Shown here in pieces: positions 16,642 through 26,800 of a stretch of DNA of 64,000 nucleotides. The notes beneath the pieces were generated by a model. It was not told the DNA's origin and made no database searches. It saw only the letters and a list, made by a program, of their open reading frames with translations. Source of the DNA: Bacteroidales bacterium (lineage in GTDB: Bacteria > Bacteroidota > Bacteroidia > Bacteroidales > F082); NCBI GenBank assembly GCA_017466405.1, contig JAFTUF010000060.1, positions 25,243 to 89,242 of the forward strand, read 5' to 3'. Each line of letters opens with the position of its first letter. Within the stretch, counting starts at the first letter, position 1. Position numbers and translations under genes: made by a program.

Positions 16642-17544
16642 TTAAAACACGCTCAATTTTATTTTTTTCGGATTGGCTTTAATCTCTTCTAAGAGAGATT
16701 GCAGAGTTCCAACCGTAGCGTTGATATTGTTGTATAAAGAGTCTTCTTTCACGAGGCGACCTGCGCTGCCTTCGCCATTGTTGACACCTTCGAGCAATGT
16801 GTTGAACTCGGCTATGCAGCTTTCCAAAGAACTCACTAAATGTGCATAATCTATTCTCTTCAAGGAGTCGCCTACTGCCGAGAAATCGTTGGTTATAGTT
16901 TCCAAATTATTGACAACCAAAGTAAGTTTGCCGTCTTCCTTATCGGTGAGATATTGCAAATCGTTGGTTATCGTGTTGATATTTTCCATTGAAGAAGCAA
17001 AATTATTCACTCCTTTGTTAATATCATTTTTAAGATTCTGATTCAACAAATCGTTGAGGTTGGCTGTCAAGTCGTTGAGAGAATTAAGTAGAGTTTGGAG
17101 ACTGTTTTTGAGAGGGACTAATGTCTCTGTTATCATTCCCATCGTTCCGTTGTCGTAAGCTGATGTCAAGGTGTCGCCGCTTTCTGCCAGTTGTTGTGAA
17201 TCGCCAAGCTTAAGTTCCAGACTCACTGAACCTGTGAGGCTCGATGCTAAATTCACTATTGTATTTTCAGGGATATCGAGGTCTCTGTTCATGGTGAAAG
17301 CCACCACTATGGATCCATCCTGACTTGGATGAAACTTCAGAGAGCTCACTGTTCCGACCTGCATTCCGTTTATTGTCACAAGGTCGCCGGGCAGCAGACC
17401 TTTAGAGTTTTCATAAACCACATAAAAGTTATACTGATTGCGGAGTATCGACTTACCTTTCAAGAAGTTAAATCCCCATACAAACAATAACAAAGCTGCT
17501 ATAAACGATAGCGCTACTAATATGGACTTAGTTCTATCTTTCAT
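16642..17544 (-). CDS. MlaD family protein (MCE domain), lipid transport
   Basis: Substrate-binding component of a Mla-type phospholipid or lipid ABC transport system. One N-terminal membrane anchor (about residues 8-27) is followed by the MCE domain (about 38-120, with GLLPGDLVTINGMQVGTV as the diagnostic loop) and a long helical C-terminal region (about 140-285) rich in heptad-like N/L patterns, suited to the helical barrel of MCE oligomers. It lies 23 bp downstream of the amidase gene on the same strand, which implies cotranscription. Its permease and ATPase partners MlaE/MlaF are encoded 28 kb away at 45.4-46.9 kb. Length of 300 is usual for Bacteroidota. Confidence 0.92.
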   Translation of the reverse strand: MKDRTKSILVALSFIAALLLFVWGFNFLKGKSILRNQYNFYVVYENSKGLLPGDLVTINGMQVGTVSSLKFHPSQDGSIVVAFTMNRDLDIPENTIVNLASSLTGSVSLELKLGDSQQLAESGDTLTSAYDNGTMGMITETLVPLKNSLQTLLNSLNDLTANLNDLLNQNLKNDINKGVNNFASSMENINTITNDLQYLTDKEDGKLTLVVNNLETITNDFSAVGDSLKRIDYAHLVSSLESCIAEFNTLLEGVNNGEGSAGRLVKEDSLYNNINATVGTLQSLLEEIKANPKKIKLSVF

Positions 17545-17567
17545 TTTTATTTTGTTGTTAGTTGTTT

Positions 17568-18659
17568 TTATTGTCTTATTCCATTTTTAAACGACACTAC
17601 AAAAGCGCTGCTATAACCTTTAGCCTTCACTGTTTTACAATATTCGTCGGCCTCTTTCTTAGTATAGAAAACTCCCGCCGTGTATTTATATTGTCCGTTA
17701 TGTTCATAGAAGTCAATATTTTCAAGACCTTTATATTGTTGCGCAGCATTATCGAGTTTCCTGCTTCTAGATTCTATCTGCACCTTATAAACAATTTTAT
17801 TGACATCTGTGATTTGAGGTGTGTCGATTTTTTCGTATGAATCGCCTTCAATAGCATTATCCTTCTCATATTCTTTCTTGTAGTCGCGGAACGCTCTGTA
17901 CAATGCCGATGCTATGTAAGTCTGTCCATCTTTAGAGTTAAGGAAATTCTCCTCGGCCGGATTTGAGAGGAAGCCTATCTCCACCAAGACCGAAGGCATC
18001 GCTGTCTTATAAAGCACGAGGAATCCAGCCTGTTGCACGCCTCTGTCTTTTCGTCCCACCCTGTTCACCAACTGATGCTGCACATGTTCGGCAAATTTCA
18101 GGGAAGAGTTTTTAAACTCGCTTTGAAAGAAATTCAGCATGATATAAGCCTCTGTGCTGTTAGGGTTGAAGCCGTCGTAGGAGTTCTCCGCGTCGTCTTC
18201 ATACATGATAGCTGCATTTTCCTTCTTAGCGACTTCAAGGTTAGCAGCGTTTCTATGCTCACCCATCACGAAAGTCTCGACGCCATTAACCTGAGTAGAT
18301 TTTGTCGCGTTGCAGTGTATGGAGATAAACAAATCGGCATTATTGTCATTAGCAATCTGAGCTCTCTTTGCAAGTTTTATAAAGACGTCGCTGCTTCGGG
18401 TGTAAATAACTTTAACGTCAGGACAGTTCTTCTTGATGTAGTCGCCAGTCATCTTCGCAACCTTCAGAGTGATATCCTTCTCCTTACATTTCCTGCCTAC
18501 AGCTCCCGGGTCGTCGCCGCCATGACCAGCGTCGATGACGACTGTAGTGATTTTCTTTCCCGTCTGCGCCTCAACTTCAGCATAAAAAATAAAGTTGATT
18601 ATCAAGACAAGAAAAAATAAAATCAATCGTTTTTCAGAAATTAGTCGCAACTTAAGCAT
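17568..18659 (-). CDS. N-acetylmuramoyl-L-alanine amidase (Amidase_3) with C-terminal SPOR-like domain
   Basis: Zinc amidase that cleaves the bond between MurNAc and the stem peptide during cell separation. The start is placed at 18659 because this gives a clean signal peptide (about 27 residues, ending in EVEAQ); an upstream ATG at 18797 would add 46 residues that overlap the divergent LptD gene. The catalytic domain shows VVIDAGHGGDDPG, SIHCNA and VEIGFLSN with the expected zinc ligands. Residues about 285-363 resemble a SPOR domain (VYKVQIESRS, then YKYTAGVFYTKKEA), which would target septal denuded glycan. It is the first gene of the amidase-MCE unit. Confidence 0.93.
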   Translation of the reverse strand: MLKLRLISEKRLILFFLVLIINFIFYAEVEAQTGKKITTVVIDAGHGGDDPGAVGRKCKEKDITLKVAKMTGDYIKKNCPDVKVIYTRSSDVFIKLAKRAQIANDNNADLFISIHCNATKSTQVNGVETFVMGEHRNAANLEVAKKENAAIMYEDDAENSYDGFNPNSTEAYIMLNFFQSEFKNSSLKFAEHVQHQLVNRVGRKDRGVQQAGFLVLYKTAMPSVLVEIGFLSNPAEENFLNSKDGQTYIASALYRAFRDYKKEYEKDNAIEGDSYEKIDTPQITDVNKIVYKVQIESRSRKLDNAAQQYKGLENIDFYEHNGQYKYTAGVFYTKKEADEYCKTVKAKGYSSAFVVSFKNGIRQ

Positions 18660-18667
18660 AAGAAACG

Positions 18668-18696
18668 TATATTTGCATAAATTTTCTACAAAAATA
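18668..18696. promoter_or_regulatory. Shared divergent promoter region between amidase and LptD
   Basis: Only 46 bp separate the two preferred start codons. A plus-strand TATATTTG (18668-18675) and a minus-strand TATTTTTG (18696-18689) match the -7 consensus, and both would start transcription near 18682. No good TTG -33 elements are seen, so confidence is limited. Confidence 0.4.
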
Positions 18697-18705
18697 AAAA
18701 ATAAA

Positions 18706-21447
18706 TTGTTGAGGAGTAATACATATAGATTTTTTCTTGTTTTTTTCTTTATATCTTCCTTGATATTATCAGGTTGCAAGACCGTCAGGCATATCAACGA
18801 AGTCGAGGAGAATCAAGAAGACATCATTGTAACCGACAGTCTCATCAGCGATTCCATCATCCAAAAAGAAACCGAGAGAGATTCAGTAGCAGTAGATTCT
18901 TCATACATCAAAAAAAGCGACACCATTTCTCAAGACACTTTATATACAACACCAAAGAAGAAACAAGAGAAAAAGCCAGAGAAAGAGACATTCATCGACG
19001 ACAAGATAGAACGCTCGTGCAACGACTCCACCGTCCAGGATTTTAAGAACAACAAGATTTACTATTACGGAGGAGCCAAAGTCGTTTATGAAGACATCAC
19101 CATCGAGGCTGAGTTCATAGAGTTCGATTTCGACAAACGCACCGTCTTTGCCAAGGGTCTTCTCGACTCCACAGGAAAACTCTATGGCACGCCAGTCTTC
19201 ACAGAAGGCGACCAGAAATATCAATCCGAGTCGATGACATTCAACTTCGACACCAAGAAAGGCATCATCACCAAGGTATTTACCGAAGACGCCATGGGTT
19301 ATATACACGGCTCGAGAATCAAGAAGATGGACGACAACACCATCAACATTAAGTCGGGTTCTTATACCACTTGCAGCAATCCTGAGCATCCTCATTATGA
19401 GTTTCATTTCGGCAAGGCCAAGGTCATTCCTGATGACAAGATTGTGACGGGACCAGCATATTTCAAATTAGCTGAGACGCCTCTGCCAATAGGCGTACCC
19501 TTCGGCATCTTCCCCAACTCCAAAGGACAACGCAACGGCATCTTAGTGCCTTCGTGGGGAGAGTCGGCTAACAGAGGCTTCTATCTTGAAAACGGAGGTT
19601 TCTACTGGGGTATCAACGAACACATCGACTTGCAACTCGTCGGTGACATCTATACCAGAGGCAGCTGGGCTGTCAAGCCAACGTTACGTTACAACAAGCG
19701 CTACGCCTACAACGGATCTTTTTCGGGAAGCTACGCCGTAAATAAGATTGGCACCAAAGGCTCTGCCGACTATAACGAAAGCACCGACTTCAAAGTGAGA
19801 TGGGTTCACAAGCAAGACCCTAAAGCGAGACCAAGATCGTCATTCTCAGCAGACGTTTATATCGTGAGCTCCAACTATAACAAATACAACGCCATCTCGT
19901 CGAACGAATATCTCAGCAACACCTTCCAGTCGAGTATCGCATATCAGACGAGCATCGGCAGTTTGTTCAACTTCACAGCCAACGCAAGCCACAGCCAGAA
20001 CACCCTCACCCACATCATGACGGTGACACTGCCTGAGTTCACGCTCAACATGAACAGAATATATCCTCTGAAAAACATCGGCAATCCAGCCAAGAAGAGA
20101 TGGTACAAAGACTTATATATCAGCTATACCGCCAACGCCAAAAACTATATGAGCATGGCCGACAGCCTCTACTTCAAACCTAATTGGCTCGACAACCTGC
20201 AAAACGGAATACAACACAGAGTGCCTATCAGCATGCCTGTCAAGCTATTCAAACATATCACTTGGACGACATCAGCTACATTCCTCGACAGAATGTATTT
20301 CAAATACTTCGAGAAAGAGTGGGTCAACGACAGCACCATGCCTAACGGCGGCTATCTCAGGACCGACACCATCAACCAATTCAGAAACGTATTCAGTTTC
20401 GACGTGTCAAGCACCTTGACGACTAAGTTATACGGACAAGTCAACTTCAAGAAAGGTCCGATCCGTGCCATACGTCACGTCTTCACTCCTTCGATAGGAA
20501 TATCATACAACCCCGACTTCTCCAAAGACTTTTGGAATTATTACGACACATACTACGACGTCAATGGCATCGAACAGCTTTATTCTATGTTTCAAGGCAA
20601 TATCTACGGGACACCGCCATCAGGCGAGGCTGGACGTATCAACTATAGCTTCGGCAATAATTTAGAGATAAAGGTGCCATCCAGAAAAGACACCATCACT
20701 GGAATGAAGAAAATCAAGATTATTGAAGACCTCACTTTCAGCGGCAGCTACGACATCGCCAAAGACTCGCTCAACTTCTCCTATCTCTCCGTCAACGGAA
20801 GAACGACATTGTTCAAGAATCTCTCCGTCAGATATTCTAGTATCTGGGACCCTTATATCTTGGATTCTGCCGGTAAGAAACAACTCAACCAATTTGAGTG
20901 GGATGTCAACAAACGTCTGTTCAGAAAAAACAGCGTCTCCTGGAACTTCAGCCTCAGCTACTCGCTCAACAACGACACCTTCAAGAAAAATAAAGGCACG
21001 AAAAACTCAGCCACACGACAGTTCGACTCATCGCCTTTAGCATCGGAACAAGAGATGAACGACATCCGCTCACATCCTGAAGACTATATCGACTGGACGA
21101 CAAAATGGTCGCTCTCTTTGAGCTACAACCTGACTCTGTCGAACAACCTTTCTTATATCAATCTCGTACTTAATGACAACAGGAAAGTCATTCAGACACT
21201 CGGCGTCAACGGAAACATCAACCTGACACCGAATTGGAAAGTCTCGGTGCAGACAGGTTGGGACTTCGAGTTAAACAAATTATCATATACCTCGTTCACA
21301 GTATATCGCGACCTGCACTGCTGGGAGATGCGATTCAACTGGATTCCTCTTGGAACCTACAAGAGCTGGAACTTCTCTATCAATGTCAAAGCCTCCGCTT
21401 TGCAAGATCTGAAGCTTTCGAAGAAAAAAGATTATCGAGATAATTAA
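18706..21447 (+). CDS. lptD: LPS assembly outer-membrane protein LptD, Bacteroidota type
   Basis: Outer-membrane beta-barrel that inserts lipopolysaccharide into the outer leaflet. The start is set at the TTG at 18706, because it gives a short basic N-terminus, a hydrophobic stretch and a lipobox-like LILSGC; the only upstream ATG (18595) would place this signal 55 residues into the protein. A charged linker with KKKQEKKPEKE is followed by an OstA-like periplasmic domain (KIYYYGGAKVVYEDITIEAE, about 110-270) and a barrel of about 600 residues, with alternating aromatic strands to the C-terminus. LptD in this phylum is often annotated as a putative LPS assembly protein. The neighbouring OstA-like and MCE genes support the role. 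Confidence 0.87.
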   Translation: MLRSNTYRFFLVFFFISSLILSGCKTVRHINEVEENQEDIIVTDSLISDSIIQKETERDSVAVDSSYIKKSDTISQDTLYTTPKKKQEKKPEKETFIDDKIERSCNDSTVQDFKNNKIYYYGGAKVVYEDITIEAEFIEFDFDKRTVFAKGLLDSTGKLYGTPVFTEGDQKYQSESMTFNFDTKKGIITKVFTEDAMGYIHGSRIKKMDDNTINIKSGSYTTCSNPEHPHYEFHFGKAKVIPDDKIVTGPAYFKLAETPLPIGVPFGIFPNSKGQRNGILVPSWGESANRGFYLENGGFYWGINEHIDLQLVGDIYTRGSWAVKPTLRYNKRYAYNGSFSGSYAVNKIGTKGSADYNESTDFKVRWVHKQDPKARPRSSFSADVYIVSSNYNKYNAISSNEYLSNTFQSSIAYQTSIGSLFNFTANASHSQNTLTHIMTVTLPEFTLNMNRIYPLKNIGNPAKKRWYKDLYISYTANAKNYMSMADSLYFKPNWLDNLQNGIQHRVPISMPVKLFKHITWTTSATFLDRMYFKYFEKEWVNDSTMPNGGYLRTDTINQFRNVFSFDVSSTLTTKLYGQVNFKKGPIRAIRHVFTPSIGISYNPDFSKDFWNYYDTYYDVNGIEQLYSMFQGNIYGTPPSGEAGRINYSFGNNLEIKVPSRKDTITGMKKIKIIEDLTFSGSYDIAKDSLNFSYLSVNGRTTLFKNLSVRYSSIWDPYILDSAGKKQLNQFEWDVNKRLFRKNSVSWNFSLSYSLNNDTFKKNKGTKNSATRQFDSSPLASEQEMNDIRSHPEDYIDWTTKWSLSLSYNLTLSNNLSYINLVLNDNRKVIQTLGVNGNINLTPNWKVSVQTGWDFELNKLSYTSFTVYRDLHCWEMRFNWIPLGTYKSWNFSINVKASALQDLKLSKKKDYRDN

Positions 21448-21448
21448 G

Positions 21449-21507
21449 AGTCACCAAGTCTCCGAGTCACCGAGTCACCAAGTCTCCGAGTCTATGAGTC
21501 AATAAGT
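21449..21507. repeat. Octamer minisatellite (AGTCACCG type)
   Basis: Seven units of period 8 (AGTCACCA, AGTCTCCG, AGTCACCG, and so on) begin 2 bp after the lptD stop codon. They lead directly into inverted repeat copy 5. Confidence 0.8.
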
Positions 21508-21510
21508 GGA

Positions 21511-21561
21511 GAAGCGTCAATTACACCAATAAAAATAAATAATATGTAATTGACACATCTG
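21511..21561. repeat. Dispersed long inverted repeat, copy 5
   Basis: GAAGCGTCAATTACAC and TGTAATTGACACATCT form imperfect arms around an A/T-rich loop. The inner core TCAATTACA/TGTAATTGA is exact. Confidence 0.7.
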
Positions 21562-21644
21562 ATTACGAGGTTTTGAATTTCTGAGTTTTTTACTATGATA
21601 TATGAAATTAAAATTTTATATTTGCATCATTAATTCAAGTGCTT

Positions 21645-22835
21645 ATGAAAAAATTGTTACTTCTCTCCCTCTTCATCCTTTGTGCCAACATGATTCATTC
21701 TCAGGTGGAGTCTGAGTTCGAGAAATTCAAGCGGGAACAAGAAGAGACAATGAAGGCAATGCAGCAAAGCGACAGCACTTTACTATCTTCCCTCGAAAAA
21801 GAATATCAGGATTACATCAAAGCGGAACAAGAAGCATACGCCAACTTCAAAAAGAAAATGGGTAATCTTTGGGGCAGCGATAACGTAATAGAAAGTACTA
21901 ATAAAGACTGGGTAGAATATTCCGATGACGGCAACAGCCGCAGCAGCGTCGATTTTGAAAAAGGCGAGGCGACAATAGAAATCATCGTCACTACCGAAGA
22001 TGAACAATCGGAAGTAAGTTTAGAGAAGAAAGTCGAGGATAAGATAAAAGAACTCATCGTCAGCAGAGGCAAGACCAAAGATTATGACACCGAAAAAGAG
22101 AAAGCCGTTCCTTTGCAAGAGACGGCAGTACTCGAGAATCAGATACAGACACCTTCAGGAGAAATCATCACAGAAGACAATATCGACGAAGGAGTAAAGG
22201 AAATCGTCAAAGAGACCGTGGTGGAGAAGAAAGAAATAACAGGCGATGACGGGAAAAAGCGTCAAGTCGTAACGGTGAAGTTAGACCTGCTTCCCGACCA
22301 TGTCAGGACGAGAGCCGAGAAATATAAAAACGAAGTAGATAAATATTGCGAGAAATATGATGTCGATCCAGCGATGGCATACGCCGTAATGCAGACCGAA
22401 TCGTCGTTCAATCCAAAAGCCAAGTCGCATGTGCCAGCATACGGCCTCATGCAGATAGTGCCGGCATCAGCAGGAAAAGACTGCGCTCAAAGTCTCAAGA
22501 AACCTTTCTCGAAACCGACAGCCAACTATCTTTATGAACCGGAAAACAACATCGAGATGGGAGTACATTATCTTCATCTCCTTAAAAAACGCTATTACAC
22601 CAAGGTGGAAGATTCAGACAGTCAGGATTTATGCGTGATAGCTTCATACAATACAGGCGCAGGCAATGTGGCAAGAGCTCTCCGTGGCGACACAAAAATA
22701 TCTAAGGCAATACCTCAGATAAACGCAATGTCGTACGAAGAACTGTTTAAATATTTTGAAAGGAATCTTCTTCCTGAGACACAAAACTATATCAGAAAAG
22801 TCACAGAAAGAATGAAGGCTTATAAGAGTTTATAG
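21645..22835 (+). CDS. Lytic murein transglycosylase (MltC-like, SLT domain)
   Basis: Cleaves the MurNAc-GlcNAc bond of peptidoglycan with formation of an anhydro ring. ATG 21645 is chosen because it starts a standard signal peptide (MKKLLLL to HSQ); a GTG six bases upstream is possible. Residues about 20-200 are a charged, coiled-coil-rich region like the DUF3393 part of MltC. The SLT domain (about 210-395) shows MQTESSFNP with the catalytic Glu, AYGLMQIVP and ASYNTGAGNV. A -7 match (TATATTTG, 21617-21624) lies 20 bp upstream. The gene stands alone downstream of lptD. Confidence 0.92.
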   Translation: MKKLLLLSLFILCANMIHSQVESEFEKFKREQEETMKAMQQSDSTLLSSLEKEYQDYIKAEQEAYANFKKKMGNLWGSDNVIESTNKDWVEYSDDGNSRSSVDFEKGEATIEIIVTTEDEQSEVSLEKKVEDKIKELIVSRGKTKDYDTEKEKAVPLQETAVLENQIQTPSGEIITEDNIDEGVKEIVKETVVEKKEITGDDGKKRQVVTVKLDLLPDHVRTRAEKYKNEVDKYCEKYDVDPAMAYAVMQTESSFNPKAKSHVPAYGLMQIVPASAGKDCAQSLKKPFSKPTANYLYEPENNIEMGVHYLHLLKKRYYTKVEDSDSQDLCVIASYNTGAGNVARALRGDTKISKAIPQINAMSYEELFKYFERNLLPETQNYIRKVTERMKAYKSL

Positions 22836-22899
22836 TTCATAGTGTATAGTTTAGAGTAGTTGTAAGTTGAGAGTTTTGTAGTTTGATAGTTTATCGTAT

Positions 22900-22916
22900 G
22901 GACACATAATGTGTCC
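22900..22916. repeat. Short dispersed palindrome, copy 2
   Basis: GGACACAT-A-ATGTGTCC, a perfect 8-bp stem, followed by GATTGACACGTCTGAG, which resembles half of the long inverted repeat. Confidence 0.75.
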
Positions 22917-22976
22917 GATTGACACGTCTGAGAAAAACGAAATATTGATAATTGTTTAACATCAAAATATAAAAAG

Positions 22977-23354
22977 ATGAAAAAAGTCATTTCAACAAAA
23001 AATGCTCCTGGAGCAATTGGTCCTTATAGCCAAGCTATCGAGGCTAACGGTATGTTATTTATTTCTGGTCAACTTCCTGTAAATCCTGAGACAGGCAACA
23101 TAGTGGAAGGCGGCATCTACGAACAAACAGAACAAGTCATGAAGAACCTCGAAGGTATCTTGACAGAAGCTGGTTACACTTTCGACGACGTTGTCAAATC
23201 TACATGCTTGCTCAGCGACATGGCTAACTTCGCAGCGATGAATGAGGTATATGGCAAACGCTTCGCTCAGAATCCTCCTGCAAGAGCAGCCTTCGCAGTG
23301 AAGACTCTCCCTAAAGAAGTTCTCATCGAGATAGAAATGATAGCAGCAAAATAA
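22977..23354 (+). CDS. ridA: Reactive intermediate/imine deaminase RidA
   Basis: Trimeric cytosolic enzyme that hydrolyses reactive enamines and imines, such as 2-aminoacrylate made by serine or threonine dehydratases, and so protects PLP enzymes. The sequence shows APGAIGPYSQAIEANGM at the start, SGQLPVNPETG in the middle and the C-terminal signature PPARAAFAVKTLPK with the substrate-binding Arg, then VLIEIEMIA. Length of 125 is typical. The L-serine dehydratase 8 kb upstream is iron-sulfur dependent and would not itself make the PLP-type intermediate. A strong hairpin follows. Confidence 0.97.
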   Translation: MKKVISTKNAPGAIGPYSQAIEANGMLFISGQLPVNPETGNIVEGGIYEQTEQVMKNLEGILTEAGYTFDDVVKSTCLLSDMANFAAMNEVYGKRFAQNPPARAAFAVKTLPKEVLIEIEMIAAK

Positions 23355-23367
23355 TCTATTATTAACG

Positions 23368-23416
23368 AGGGATTTCTGTCATGACGATTGTTATAACAGG
23401 AATCCCTATTTTTTTA
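23368..23416 (+). terminator. Terminator-like hairpin directly before the small lipoprotein gene
   Basis: AGGGATTTCTGT (23368-23379) pairs over 12 positions with ACAGGAATCCCT (23396-23407), with one G-U pair, then a T7 run. The next ATG begins about 6 nt after the T-run, leaving no room for another promoter. Confidence 0.8.
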
Positions 23417-23421
23417 ACATT

Positions 23422-23805
23422 ATGAAAAAAATAAACCTTTTAGCACTATTGTTCTTAGCACTCATCGCCACCTCATGCGGCGGAGGCTTAGAAGACCCAA
23501 AAATCGACAAGACACAAATCGTCGGCAAATGGATGACACCAGACGAGAAATATTTCGAGGTATATTACTCCGACGGAACAGGCAAGTTCTGGGACCTCAA
23601 AGACGACGTCACCGAAGAAGAAGCTTCGAAGTTCACATGGGAATTTGACGAAGGAGCCGACAATAAATTCTTCCAATATCACGAAATGGAAATCGGTGGA
23701 GCTATAGTACCTCAATACTGCAACATCTTAGAATTGACTGCTACGAACTTCAGATACAACAACGACGGTTTTAGAGCAACATATAACCTCATCAGAGCCG
23801 AATAG
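23422..23805 (+). CDS. Small lipocalin-like lipoprotein of unknown function
   Basis: A 127-residue protein with a clear lipoprotein signal (LALIATSCGGG, Cys19 as the expected lipidated residue). The mature part starts with TQIVGKWMTPDEKYFEVYYSDGTG and continues with short beta strands, a pattern seen in lipocalin-like or DUF4923/DUF5004-type Bacteroidota lipoproteins. The exact family was not recognised. It is separated from the AsmA-like gene by only 2 bp and probably shares its transcript. The strong hairpin just upstream raises the question of how it is transcribed. An outer- or inner-membrane location is likely. Confidence 0.75.
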   Translation: MKKINLLALLFLALIATSCGGGLEDPKIDKTQIVGKWMTPDEKYFEVYYSDGTGKFWDLKDDVTEEEASKFTWEFDEGADNKFFQYHEMEIGGAIVPQYCNILELTATNFRYNNDGFRATYNLIRAE

Positions 23806-23807
23806 CC

Positions 23808-26800
23808 ATGAATAAAGCACTGAAAATTACACTCATAAGTTTAGGTTCTTTGTTAGGACTTATCTTGATAACAGCACTCATAGCTTGCTGGTTAGTATTC
23901 ACTCCAGCTCGTCTTACCTCTATAGTGCGAAACCAAGCACCAAATTTCATCGACTGCGAGTTCGAGATAGAACAAGCCGACATCACATTATTCAAGTCGT
24001 TTCCTAAGTTAGGACTTAAGATAGACGATGTGGTAGTTATCAACCCGATGATAAACAGTCCTTCCGACACCCTCGTCTACATTCATGAGTGTATCGTTTC
24101 AGTGGATATAAAGAAATTCCTTAAAGAAGATAATATCATTATCGACAACTGCCGACTTAACGGAGGCTATGCCAATCTCTTCACCAACGAGTCGGGACAA
24201 ACAAACCTCGACATCTTCCCTCCTTCAGAGCCCGACACCATTGAAGAAACATCGGAATTTAATTATTCCATAGATTTGGCATTGTTAAAATTTGACAACA
24301 TCTCGCTGAATTATACCGACCTCACACAAGGCTTGTCTGCCGACATCGACGGCTTCAACATGATGGCTAAAGGCAAGATGAAGGGTAACACCATAGTTGG
24401 CGATGTCAACATGGCTTTGCGCAATATCGATTTCCAACAAGAGACAGATTCGTTGATGATGGCTGTGGCACTTCACGACTTGAAGATGGAAGGCGAAGCC
24501 GAGATGATTGGCGATAATGTCAATGCCGACATCGCATTATCTTCTTCCAAGATGTTTTATGAAAGCGGCAGTCAGACAGCAGAATTCGATTCATTTAATT
24601 TCAGATATGACGGCAGTGTAAACAATTACGACGCTGTCAAAGGCAATATGGAATTAGCTGTCAACGACATGTCATTCATTATGGATAAAGAGACGCTCCT
24701 CGACAAAGCCGACATCAGGATGATAAGTCCTATCAACGCCACCTTAAGTACAATGAATGTGGAACTCGGAGCGTCGCAGCTTGCGCTCAACAACATCTTC
24801 ATCGACCTCATCGGAAAGGTCGCTATGCCTAATGACGACATCATCCTCGACCTCAACATAAATACAAATACCTTAATTGTAGAAGAGCTCATCGAACTCA
24901 TTCCTGCCTCGATGCGCGAAGAATTACTTGATGGCATAGATGTCAAGGGCGAGCTACAGCTTGCAGCCGAAGTCGATGGCATTTATAACGAAAACTCCAT
25001 GCCTGTCGTCAACGCTGAATTGAAATATAACAAAGGTATGGTCTCCATGCCAGAGATGCTTCCTTATCCGTTAACAAATCTTAACACTTCCATCAAAGCC
25101 GACATCGACCTCAACGACAAATCCGATGTCTATCTCAATTACCTTAACGCTCAGATGTCGAACTCGTCATTAGCTCTTTCTGGAACTATAAAAGACGTTA
25201 TGAATAAGATGTATTGTAACATCAGTCTTAAAGCCAATGCCGACTTAGATGAGTTACAATCATTTATTCCAGAAGGTATCATCGCCAAAGGTGACGTAAG
25301 TCTCGATGTGAGCGCCAATGTCAACAAGCATCAGATCGACAACATGGATTTCATGAAGTCCAAAATCAGAGGAGAGATGCAGTGGAACGACATGGAAGTC
25401 GTCTATGCCGACAGCATAAACGTAGATGCCGACAATCTTAATATTAATTTTGTTTTGCCCAACTCCGCTTCTGAGGACTTAAGCAACAGCCTCGCTGCCA
25501 TAACGATTAGCGGCACTAACTTGGACGCTAAAGTCTCAGATATGATTGTCGCTAATCTAAGAGATTATAACATCGACGCACAGACATCTAACATCTTAGA
25601 CGAAAACATCCCTATGTCGGTCTATGCCGATTATTCTTTCTCGAGGATAGAGGCTGCTATGGACAGCATGGCGTTTTTCACTAACAATCCTAAAGGAAGC
25701 CTCGCCATGTTTATGAAAGAAAACAGCAACGATGCCTCATATATAGCTGTTTACAATGGCGACAGCCTCTCTTTCAAGATGGGCGATGAGATGTGCTTCG
25801 AGACAGAGAAACTCGACTTCAATGTCTCCGCCGATTATGACGACGACCAAGAAAGCATCATCTTACAATGGAATCCTCACGCAGGCATCAAACTCGACAA
25901 AGCCATCTTCAGCATGAGCGACATACCTACACCTATCTATATCCCATCTATCGATTTCCAATACGACACCACTGGCATCGACATCAAAAACAGCAGCGTC
26001 GTCTTGGGCAATTCCGATTTCGAGTTGCAGGGCAAGTTCACTAATGTAGATGAGTTTTTCAGAAAGGAAGCCCTGCTTAAAGGAACGCTCGACTTCACTT
26101 CCAACTTTACCGACGTAAATCAGATTATGGAGCTCTTCAGCGGAATGGGCGACACCACACAAGTCGTTGAGGAGGTCGTTGTTGCCGATACCATCGAGGA
26201 AGAAAGAGAGCCTTTCATGGTACCAAAAGGTATCGACATCACTCTTAACACCAACATCAAGAGAGCAGAAGCTGGGAACATGTCGCTCACCGACGTAGGC
26301 GGCGGACTCACTGTCAAAAACGGCGTCCTCGTCATGGAGGAGATGGGCTTCACCACCGACGCCGCCACTATGATGCTCACCGCAATGTATAAGTCGCCAC
26401 GCAGAAATCACCTCTACTTAGGCTTCGACCTGCATCTATTGGAGATAGACATCGCTGAGATGATTGACATAATACCTGAATTGGACACCCTCGTACCAAT
26501 GCTCAGCTCTTTTGCAGGAAAGGCAGAGTTCCATCTATCGGCAGAGACATACCTCAACTCACAATATGAGATGAAAGTGTCAACCCTTAGAGGAGCGACG
26601 GCAATACACGGAAAAGACCTTGTCATCCTCGACAACAATACATACAAGAAGTTGGGACGATTCCTCGGTTTCAAAGACAAGGAACATAATAAAATCGATA
26701 ACCTCTCTGTCGAGATTACCGCCTTCAAGAACGAGATCGACGTATATCCTACACTCATAACAATAGATAAATATCATGCTGTGGTCGGAGGCCGTCACAA

